Assembly (NCBI GenBank): GCA_947478315.1
Contig: CANJWF010000036.1
Location: forward strand, 1 to 9,530
Direction of reading: 5' to 3'
DNA: 9,530 bases
From: Sphingobacteriaceae bacterium
GTDB taxonomy: Bacteria; Bacteroidota; Bacteroidia; Sphingobacteriales; Sphingobacteriaceae
A program made the translations under genes and the position numbers. The first letter of the stretch is position 1; the number at the start of each line of letters is the position of its first letter. Positions 1 through 5,048 of this stretch are shown one piece after another. Below the pieces are notes generated by a model. That model saw only the letters and a list, made by a program, of their open reading frames with translations. It was not told the DNA's origin and did no database searches.

Positions 1-1400
1 CTTTCTACTTTTCTGAAAATTGATTTTGCTCCAATTTCTAGGCTATTAAAAAAATTATTTTTTAAGGGGTGTATATAATCAGTTTGAAAAGTTAATTCTC
101 GGTTTTTACTATCATTAGAAGCATTTTCTTGACGTAGCATATTGTTGTCTATACTTGCCAATTGCGTAATATAATTGGGTGTAGTTTCGTCGAAACTAAT
201 TTGTGTGGAGAACGATAATTCTTTACCTACTTGTTCAAATGTTTTTTTATAATCAGTAATCCAGTCGATACTCTTTTTTCTTAATTCATTATTGGTTAAT
301 CGTTTGATACTATTTGATGTTCCGTTTTGAAAAGTGTTTACGATAGTGGTGCCATTGTTGTCGAACCCAAATCCGTTTAAATTAACGTTGGAGGTAATTG
401 CATTGAATGCGTTGAATTCGTGATCAAGTCCTACACTTGCTTTTGCTCCTCCCCTGTTTGTTTGATTTTCGCCGTTTTGATTTAGTAAAGTATTACCATT
501 CAAATCAGTACGTTGTAAATTATTGAGGGTAGTTTGTTGCCACATCCAGTTGCCGTTTATATTTGCATTAATGCCTGTCCGTCCTTTTTTAGCGCTCATG
601 TTAGCGCTCATGTTGTTTCTTCTATTTCCGATGGAGGCATTTACATTGCCTGTTATCCCTTCTAATGTATTTTTCTTGGTAATGATATTAATAATACCCC
701 CAGCGCCATCTGCATCGTATTTCGCCGATGGGTTGGTAATGACTTCAATATTTTTGATTTCTGACGCGGGTATCGATTTTAGGGCATCGCCTACATTACC
801 AGATAAAAGTCCAGATGGTTTACCATTAATGAGAATACGAATAGATTGACTGCCTCTTAATCCTACGTTGCCATCGGCATCTATATCTACCATTGGTACT
901 TTTCTGAGTAAATCTCCAGCATCGCCATTACTACTTGTAACATCTTTTTCTGCGTTGTAAACTAGTTTATCTATTTTATTTTCAACTAAATCTTTATGGC
1001 TTTGGACAACTACTTCTTTTAGCGCTTTGGAAGTAGGCGATAACACGATTTGACCTAAGTTGATGTCGGGTTTGTTTCCTGTGGTAGTTATTGGATAAAT
1101 GATCTTGTTTTTATATCCCATAAAGCTGATGGTCAGTTTATAGACTCCCGTTGGTACATTATCTAATTTGAAATGACCTTTGGCATCGGTAGAGGTTCCG
1201 TTAATAGGCTTTAGGATGTTTGGTTTGGATAAATAAATGGTTGCGTAATCAATAGGTTGTTGTGTTATAGAGTCTAATATCATGCCAGTTATTTTGCCAA
1301 TAGTTTTAGGTGATTGAATGTTTTGTTCTCCGACGTTTTGTTTCGCTAGTGTGTAAGAGCTTATTATGAAGAAAAGAATACTAATTTTAATGAATTTCAT
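1..1400 (-). CDS. TonB-dependent outer membrane receptor, N-terminal part (C-terminus beyond window)
   Basis: The frame is open from an ATG at 1400 to the left edge, giving 466 complete codons without a stop. The start MKFIKISILFFIISSYTLA is a signal peptide, probably cleaved near residue 19. Residues about 34-122 form a carboxypeptidase-regulatory-like beta-sandwich (GKITGMILDS, YATIYLS, GHFKLDNVPTG). Residues about 130-245 are the plug (LRKVPMVDIDADG, LRGSQSIRILINGKP, IKNIEVITNPSAKYDADG, GGIINIITKK), followed by the first barrel strands. This order fits the Bacteroidota TonB-dependent / outer-membrane beta-barrel family (PF14905-like) more than SusC. The protein would sit in the outer membrane and take up an unknown ligand using TonB energy; the substrate cannot be read from this part. 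The start at 1400 directly follows a leader shared with hemN. An in-frame upstream ATG at 1445 would add 15 residues ahead of the signal peptide and is less likely. Confidence 0.9.
   Translation of the reverse strand, partial: MKFIKISILFFIISSYTLAKQNVGEQNIQSPKTIGKITGMILDSITQQPIDYATIYLSKPNILKPINGTSTDAKGHFKLDNVPTGVYKLTISFMGYKNKIIYPITTTGNKPDINLGQIVLSPTSKALKEVVVQSHKDLVENKIDKLVYNAEKDVTSSNGDAGDLLRKVPMVDIDADGNVGLRGSQSIRILINGKPSGLLSGNVGDALKSIPASEIKNIEVITNPSAKYDADGAGGIINIITKKNTLEGITGNVNASIGNRRNNMSANMSAKKGRTGINANINGNWMWQQTTLNNLQRTDLNGNTLLNQNGENQTNRGGAKASVGLDHEFNAFNAITSNVNLNGFGFDNNGTTIVNTFQNGTSNSIKRLTNNELRKKSIDWITDYKKTFEQVGKELSFSTQISFDETTPNYITQLASIDNNMLRQENASNDSKNRELTFQTDYIHPLKNNFFNSLEIGAKSIFRKVE
589..612. 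repeat. 12-bp perfect tandem duplication inside the receptor gene
   Basis: TTAGCGCTCATG occurs twice head to tail on the plus strand. On the coding strand it encodes NMSA-NMSA, a four-residue in-frame repeat near residue 265, in the region just after the plug. It keeps the reading frame and looks like a recent replication slip. Confidence 0.85.
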
Positions 1401-1431
1401 GTGAAAATAATTATTCGTCAGTGTTTGTTTT

Positions 1432-1581
1432 TTAATTGCATTCATGCGTCTGCGATGTATTCGTTGTTGTTTGTTCTTGAAGACTCTCATGTATGGCTTC
1501 GCAAGCTGTTTTTAAATGATTAGATAGAACCTCGTGAATATTTTCATGCTCCTTTGTGTAGGCAGTACATGTCGGTTTCAT
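1432..1581 (-). CDS. Possible small leader ORF, 49 aa, unknown function
   Basis: From an ATG at 1581 this frame encodes 49 residues beginning MKPTCTAYTKEHENIHEVL and ending THECN, with three cysteines, many His/Glu and no membrane segment. I do not recognise it. A TTG at 1629 would add 16 residues, and the frame stays open back to a TGA at 1774-1776, at the end of hemN, without another ATG. Its last codons overlap an ATG in frame with the receptor, so it could be a regulatory upstream ORF. The C-terminal frame (HLKTACEA...ECN) is kept in the hemN leader, apart from a 45-bp in-frame difference. Against coding: the hemN copy is frameshifted upstream and no ribosome binding site stands out. Confidence 0.3.
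   Translation of the reverse strand: MKPTCTAYTKEHENIHEVLSNHLKTACEAIHESLQEQTTTNTSQTHECN
1559..1581 (-). repeat. Inverted repeat, left arm (23 bp)
   Basis: This arm is the exact reverse complement of 1687-1709 over 23 bp, with 105 bp between the arms. It spans the start of the small ORF (codons MKPTCTA). See the finding on a possible invertible promoter. Confidence 0.9.
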
Positions 1582-1582
1582 T

Positions 1583-1590
1583 GAAAAATA
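1583..1590 (-). promoter_or_regulatory. Candidate -7 box for the receptor leader
   Basis: The minus strand reads TATTTTTC, matching the Bacteroidota primary-sigma -7 consensus TAnnTTTG at five of six defined bases. It lies just inside the segment bounded by the 23-bp inverted repeat and points to the receptor gene. No good -33 TTTG is present at the expected distance, and the region is AT-rich, so this is a weak call. Confidence 0.25.
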
Positions 1591-1686
1591 TTTTATAATG
1601 AAAGTGGTTAGATGAAGTATGTGGATCAATTTTCGATTTATTTTTTTGTTATAAGCGTAGAAGGCCTCTTCTTGTAAAGAAACAGT

Positions 1687-1709
1687 ATGAAACCGACATG
1701 TACTGCCTA
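1687..1709 (+). repeat. Inverted repeat, right arm (23 bp)
   Basis: This is the partner of 1559-1581 with no mismatch. On the plus strand it begins ATGAAACCG and would encode only MKPTCTA before a stop, so it is not a gene. The segment 1582-1686 between the arms is AT-rich and carries no other gene I can support. Confidence 0.9.
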
Positions 1710-1765
1710 AAATACGTAAGCATTCAGCTATATGCTCTATATTGACTAATCGCTTTTGATTAAGT

Positions 1766-3142
1766 TTAAATAGTCATCGAAAAAAGTTGGGTTTGTGGTT
1801 TATTACGTAACATTCGCCAATCGAAAGCCATGCAAATATTTCTAATGAAAGGTATTCCTTCGGGTTTTACTTGAAGTTGTTGTTGGTTAATGGTTAGTAT
1901 TCCATCTTGTTCTAGTTCTTGCAATTTCTCTAAAGTTTGCGGAAGGTCGCTAAACTGCAGTTCAGCTGTTGTCCAAGAAGTTTGTAATGAACACATAATA
2001 TTCAGCACATGCTTTCTAATTACTAAATCTTCCTCGTTTAATAGATGTCCCCTAAAAATAGGTAATTGATTGTTTGATAAGGCTGTTTGGTATTCTTCTA
2101 TAGTTTTGTGATTTTGTGCGAAACAGTACCAAGAGTCACTGATGGCCGAAACTCCTAAGCCAATCATTAACTGCGTTTTGGCGTGTGTGTAACCCATGAA
2201 ATTTCTGTGTAAGGTTTTATGTTGGGTCGCACTAAAAAGGGAATCGGAAGGTAGTGCAAAATGGTCCATCCCAATTTCTACATAACCCGCCTCGCTTAAT
2301 AATGTTTTTCCTTTTTCATAGAGTTTACGTTTTTCCTTATCCTTAGGCAAATCATTTTCGTCAAATCCGCGTTGACCATTACCTTTAATCCAAGGAACGT
2401 GCGCATAACTGTAAAATGCAATTCTGTCGGGTTTTAGCAAATTCGTTTTTTCAATTGTTTGTGTGATGGTATCTTCGGTTTGTTTAGGTAAGCCAAACAC
2501 CAAATCATGCCCAATAGATGTATATCCTATTTCTTTCGCCCAATGATGCACTTTTGCAACCTGATCGAAAGGTTGGTTACGATGAATAACTTTTTGAATT
2601 TCAATATCATAATCTTGTACACCAAAACTTACTCTTCTAAAACCTATGTCATAGAGTGTTTGTAAATGTATTTGAGAAGTGTTGTTGGGGTGTCCTTCGA
2701 AACTGAATTCCCATTCGGGATGTCGTTTTGCCCGTTTGAACAGATTGTCAATTAGGGATTTTAAATTCTCTGGTTTAAAAAAGGTAGGCGTACCACCTCC
2801 GAGATGAATTTCTTTTATGATGGGCTTTTCTTTGAATAGTTGCAGGTATAAATCCCATTCTTGTAACAGCGATTGAATGTAGGGAACTTCGACCCGATGA
2901 TTTTTGGTAATACGTTTATTGCATCCACAAAAGGTGCATAGACTTTCGCAGTATGGTAAGTGAATGTATAGACTAATCCCTTCTTTTACATTACTTTCAT
3001 TAAAAGAAACAGTAGCAGAATTTTTCCAAATAGGAGTATTTATACTAGCTTCTTCCCAATAAGGTACGGTGGGATAGCTTGTATAACGGGGTCCTGGCAC
3101 ATTATATTTTTCTATTAAGCTGTTTTTGATGGGATAGTTCAT
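1766..3142 (-). CDS. hemN: Oxygen-independent coproporphyrinogen III dehydrogenase
   Basis: This cytosolic radical-SAM enzyme oxidatively decarboxylates two propionates of coproporphyrinogen III to give protoporphyrinogen IX, the oxygen-free route of heme synthesis. Counting from the ATG at 3142 the protein has 458 residues, close to E. coli HemN (457). The substrate-recognition start EKYNVPGPRYTSYPTVPYW is followed by the 4Fe-4S/SAM motif C65-x3-C69-x2-C72 with C74 (CESLCTFCGC), the SAM-binding GGGTPT at 115-120, FGVQDYDIEIQKVIHRNQ, a DLVFGLPKQT motif, and the C-terminal GYTHAKTQLMIGLGVSAISD characteristic of true HemN rather than HemW. The frame could start at 3187, but those 15 residues come from a leader sequence also found before the receptor gene, and 3142 gives the family-typical N-terminus. 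Nothing appears truncated. Confidence 0.96.
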   Translation of the reverse strand: MNYPIKNSLIEKYNVPGPRYTSYPTVPYWEEASINTPIWKNSATVSFNESNVKEGISLYIHLPYCESLCTFCGCNKRITKNHRVEVPYIQSLLQEWDLYLQLFKEKPIIKEIHLGGGTPTFFKPENLKSLIDNLFKRAKRHPEWEFSFEGHPNNTSQIHLQTLYDIGFRRVSFGVQDYDIEIQKVIHRNQPFDQVAKVHHWAKEIGYTSIGHDLVFGLPKQTEDTITQTIEKTNLLKPDRIAFYSYAHVPWIKGNGQRGFDENDLPKDKEKRKLYEKGKTLLSEAGYVEIGMDHFALPSDSLFSATQHKTLHRNFMGYTHAKTQLMIGLGVSAISDSWYCFAQNHKTIEEYQTALSNNQLPIFRGHLLNEEDLVIRKHVLNIMCSLQTSWTTAELQFSDLPQTLEKLQELEQDGILTINQQQLQVKPEGIPFIRNICMAFDWRMLRNKPQTQLFSMTI

Positions 3143-3279
3143 CTGAAAATAATTATTCGTCAGTCTAGGTCTTTTAATTGCACTCATTCATAGCTTCGCA
3201 AGCTGTTTTTAAATGGATATATGGAATCTTTTGAACATTTTCATCCCTTTTGTATCGAGACGCTGCACGGCGGGTTCAT
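3143..3279 (-). repeat. Leader module copy B, upstream of hemN
   Basis: This segment ends at the base before the hemN ATG and matches the receptor leader (1401-1581). The frame equivalent to the copy A small ORF reads HLKTACEAMNECN-stop and then overlaps the ATG at 3187. Upstream, the equivalent start ATG at 3279 gives MNPPCSVSIQKG and then a stop, because of a one-base length difference from copy A. Copy B therefore cannot make the full small protein. The coding-strand hairpin AGCTT-GCG-AAGCT is retained, with an extra base pair. Confidence 0.8.
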
Positions 3280-3286
3280 CTATTCA

Positions 3287-3319
3287 ATACGATAATAAGT
3301 GCGAGGCAACTTTTGCAAA
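3287..3319 (-). promoter_or_regulatory. Candidate hemN promoter
   Basis: On the minus strand TTTG (3316-3319) lies 21 bp before TATCGTAT (3287-3294), approximating the Bacteroidota TTTG / TAnnTTTG spacing. The -7 match is poor. Transcription would begin close to 3280, where similarity to the receptor leader also begins, which gives mild support. TTTG lies within a palindromic stretch, AACTTT-TGC-AAAGTT (3308-3322). The rest of 3280-3397 holds no gene I can see. Confidence 0.3.
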
Positions 3320-3397
3320 GTTAAAAAACCATCACAGTTTTAGTTTACTAGGATAGTTATTGCCATTATTTTGATAGTATTGTGACCGTAGTACATA

Positions 3398-3424
3398 GGT
3401 AGTGTTTTCAAATGTATGATGTTC
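3398..3424 (+). repeat. IS1 terminal inverted repeat, left
   Basis: The repeat begins GGTAGTGTTTTCAAATG and overlaps the last codons and stop of the transposase gene. On the minus strand it contains TACATTTG, a match to the Bacteroidota -7 promoter box, facing outward toward hemN. Confidence 0.88.
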
Positions 3425-4106
3425 TTAAATTTCTATATTTCATCACTAATTTTAGTGCAATCCAATGATGAATAACCTTTTTAGAGAAAGCGGTAGTTCT
3501 TCGATGGAGACGTTTACAACTGTTTCTTAAAGAAGTATTTACACCTTCAATAGCTTTGGTAAAACGCTTTCCTATGAGATGTTCTTGTGGATGAAATACC
3601 TCCTTGAAAACACGCCATCCATCGGTACACCAAAAGTTAATAGTGAGGTTTTGTAAACGTTTTAAAAGGTCTTTGAGTGTTTTTTTGTTGCGTTTTCCTG
3701 CTGTAACAGCTAATATTTCGTCTGTTTGTGCACAGTAGGCATACAATATCCAAACCTTTTTGCGTTTACTCTGAACGAAACTATACAGTTCGTCGACTTG
3801 TACTTGGTGATAATAACGTTGGCTTGGCTGTAATTGTATAGCCGATAGGGACGATAGGGTTCTGATAATGCTCCCTGTACTAATATGTAGTAATCGAGCA
3901 ATATCTCTAATCCCATTTCCATTCAATAACATATTGATAGTCATTCGCTTATTGTCAATTTTTGAACCCCAATATAAGTACTCATGTTGGAATTGTTTTT
4001 TACAAGAACCGCAACGATAGTTTTGTCTGCCGTTCTTTTTTATCCCATTTTTTGCCACCTTTGTGCTGAAACAGTGAGGGCAATTGAACGTTTGAATTAT
4101 TTCCAT
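3408..4106 (-). CDS. IS1-family transposase, single uninterrupted ORF
   Basis: This 232-residue DDE transposase catalyses movement of the surrounding IS. The N-terminal InsA-like part has a zinc finger (C9-P-H-C12 and C32-G-S-C35) and a helix-turn-helix (GNGIRDIARLLHISTGSII). The InsB-like catalytic part has D105 (QVQVDELYSFV), D162 (CTDGWRVF) and E187 (TKAIEGVNTSLR), followed by the IS1-typical RTTAFSKK. The length equals the E. coli InsAB' fusion, but here it is encoded in one frame with no sign of the A6C frameshift site near the junction, so it belongs with the single-ORF IS1 elements. The gene looks intact and may be active. Confidence 0.93.
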   Translation of the reverse strand: MEIIQTFNCPHCFSTKVAKNGIKKNGRQNYRCGSCKKQFQHEYLYWGSKIDNKRMTINMLLNGNGIRDIARLLHISTGSIIRTLSSLSAIQLQPSQRYYHQVQVDELYSFVQSKRKKVWILYAYCAQTDEILAVTAGKRNKKTLKDLLKRLQNLTINFWCTDGWRVFKEVFHPQEHLIGKRFTKAIEGVNTSLRNSCKRLHRRTTAFSKKVIHHWIALKLVMKYRNLRTSYI

Positions 4107-4142
4107 AATCCCAAAGTTCGCTCTTACTGTTTATCCTTTAAA

Positions 4143-4169
4143 AAATATCATACATTTGAATATACTACC
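4143..4169 (-). repeat. IS1 terminal inverted repeat, right
   Basis: This is the partner of the left terminal repeat, ending ACTACC at 4169. On the plus strand it holds TACATTTG (4151-4158), an exact match to the TAnnTTTG -7 box, facing nuoJ. It ends 21 bp before the nuoJ ATG. Confidence 0.88.
4151..4158 (+). promoter_or_regulatory. Candidate outward -7 box in the IS end, toward nuoJ
   Basis: TACATTTG fits the Bacteroidota -7 consensus exactly and lies 32 bp upstream of the nuoJ start, a plausible promoter distance. The -33 region around 4126-4131 (CTGTTT) has no clean TTTG, so promoter activity is uncertain. The IS cut nuoJ from any upstream operon promoter, so some new promoter is needed here. 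Confidence 0.3.
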
Positions 4170-4190
4170 GGAAATAAAAATATTATTTTT

Positions 4191-4730
4191 ATGTATCATA
4201 TTATTTTTTATCTATTCTGTGTACTGGTTATTTCGCTAGCGGTTATAACTATTTACACTAAAAATCTGGTACGAGCTGTATTCACGTTTTTTCTGACGCT
4301 ATTTGCTATATCGGGGTTATATGTTTTTTCTTTAGCTGATTTTGTAGCTATTACGCAAATTGTAATTTATGTAGGGGGAGTTTTGGTGCTTTTCTTATTC
4401 GGATTAATGCTATCCGATAAAAAACTTCTTGATATGAATAGTCTACAAAAAACAACTATTCGTTTAGGTAATTTACGACCATTTGTTGGTCTCGTGATAG
4501 CTGTATCTTTTCTATGTTTGTTGGTTTTTATGTGGTTTGAGTTGGATATGAATTCAATAACATGGATGCACACGAATCCGATAGCTAATGCTAAACAGCA
4601 TGAAGTGAGTAATATTGGCATTGCATTGATGACCAAATTTTTAATTCCGTTTGAAGTTATTGCTGTTTTTTTGCTAATGGCACTTATTGGAGCATCTCAT
4701 TTGATGAGAAAGGAGGTCGATGTTGATTGA
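4191..4730 (+). CDS. nuoJ: NADH:quinone oxidoreductase (complex I) subunit J
   Basis: NuoJ is a membrane-arm subunit (ND6 homologue) of the proton-pumping NADH dehydrogenase, in the inner membrane. From the ATG at 4191 it has 179 residues with about five membrane helices. The diagnostic motif LADFVAITQIVIYVGGVLVLFLFGLML (residues 48-74) is the family's third helix, with Tyr60 next to the flexible Gly-Gly. The last helix is LIPFEVIAVFLLMALIGAS. The frame is open upstream to 3984, but that part is antisense to the IS1 transposase, so 4191 is the real start. No ribosome binding site is evident. nuoJ overlaps nuoK by 11 bp. nuoI, its normal upstream neighbour, is absent; the IS1 element is there instead. 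Confidence 0.95.
   Translation: MYHIIFYLFCVLVISLAVITIYTKNLVRAVFTFFLTLFAISGLYVFSLADFVAITQIVIYVGGVLVLFLFGLMLSDKKLLDMNSLQKTTIRLGNLRPFVGLVIAVSFLCLLVFMWFELDMNSITWMHTNPIANAKQHEVSNIGIALMTKFLIPFEVIAVFLLMALIGASHLMRKEVDVD
4711..4716 (+). promoter_or_regulatory. Strong Shine-Dalgarno before nuoK
   Basis: AGGAGG lies inside the 3' end of nuoJ. It is the clearest ribosome binding site before any gene in the window; the other starts have none. The 3-bp gap to the ATG is short, so initiation may use the ATG at 4720 or the TTG at 4723. Confidence 0.6.
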
Positions 4731-5028
4731 TATACAATGCTATTTGATAGTATCCTCAATACTTTTTTCTATAGGTATCTATGCTTTTCTTACCAAACGT
4801 AATGTGGTAATGATGTTGATAGGAATAGAATTTATGATTAATGCAGCAATTATCAATTTTGTTGCTTTTAGTAAGTATGATTCTAATAATGAAGGTCAAA
4901 TCATGGCAATTTTTATTATCATCATGGCAGCCGCAGGGGTTGCAGTAGCTTTGGCAATTATTTTAAATCTTTACAAGCATTATAAAACTATTGATCCGAA
5001 TCAAGTTCACGAATTAGGCGAGAAATAA
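4720..5028 (+). CDS. nuoK: NADH:quinone oxidoreductase (complex I) subunit K, lacking the second conserved Glu
   Basis: NuoK (ND4L homologue) contributes to the proton path between the quinone site and the antiporter-like subunits. The 102-residue protein has three membrane helices. Glu37 in GIEFMINA matches the essential E. coli Glu36. The second membrane glutamate (E. coli Glu72), normally in an AAE-V/A-A-V-GLA context, is replaced by Gly73 in MAAAGVAVALAIIL. The start overlaps the end of nuoJ by 11 bp, indicating coupled translation. AGGAGG at 4711-4716 is a strong Shine-Dalgarno, unusual for this phylum, but only 3 bp from the ATG; the following TTG (4723) has better spacing. The C-terminal tail (IDPNQVHELGEK) is polar. 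Confidence 0.95.
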   Translation: MLIDIQCYLIVSSILFSIGIYAFLTKRNVVMMLIGIEFMINAAIINFVAFSKYDSNNEGQIMAIFIIIMAAAGVAVALAIILNLYKHYKTIDPNQVHELGEK

Positions 5029-5048
5029 ATACTTGCTACTTTTTAGAC

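Larger units (their letters stand above)
1401..1581 (-). repeat. Leader module copy A, upstream of the receptor gene
   Basis: This segment ends at the base before the receptor ATG and is a diverged copy of the segment ending at the base before the hemN ATG (3143-3279). Identical blocks are the 21 bp at 1402-1422 (matching 3144-3164) and the 23 bp at 1496-1518 (matching 3193-3215). TTTTAATTGCA at 1430-1440 also matches, at identical spacing. The 23-bp block holds a short hairpin, GCTT-GCG-AAGC on the coding strand. Copy A carries about 45 bp that copy B lacks. It probably serves as the 5' untranslated leader of the receptor mRNA. Confidence 0.8.
3398..4169 (-). mobile_element. IS1-family insertion sequence, complete, 772 bp
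   Basis: The element is bounded by terminal inverted repeats at 3398-3424 and 4143-4169, which match at 23 of 27 positions and begin GGTAGT, the IS1-type end. Its length is near the 768 bp of classical IS1, and it holds one intact transposase gene. IS1 elements normally duplicate about 8-9 bp of target, but the flanks (left ...AGTACATA, right GGAAATAAA...) do not match. The element therefore probably marks a recombination breakpoint, or its duplication has decayed. It sits between the hemN leader and nuoJ, ending 21 bp before nuoJ. Confidence 0.9.

Noticed and set aside
523..849. Plus-strand 108-codon open frame
   Set aside because: It lies antisense to the plug domain of the TonB receptor, whose minus-strand frame shows clear family motifs; its own translation is a hydrophobic shadow.
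1741..1775. Possible terminator after hemN (TGACTA...TAGTCA)
   Set aside because: The stem is only 6 AT-rich pairs with a long loop and no T-run.
3380..3397. A possible counterpart of the right inverted-repeat arm upstream of the hemN leader (ACCG..GTAC)
   Set aside because: The distance from the leader ATG is similar to copy A, but the match is too weak and is cut by the IS end.
3710..3922. Minus-strand 70-codon frame inside the transposase gene
   Set aside because: It is out of frame with the intact transposase, which has all catalytic residues.
3984..4190. Upstream extension of the nuoJ frame
   Set aside because: It is antisense to the IS1 transposase and crosses the IS end; NuoJ homologues begin near the ATG at 4191.
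4367..4636. Minus-strand 89-codon frame opposite nuoJ
   Set aside because: It is a shadow of a conserved membrane gene with no start signal or family resemblance.
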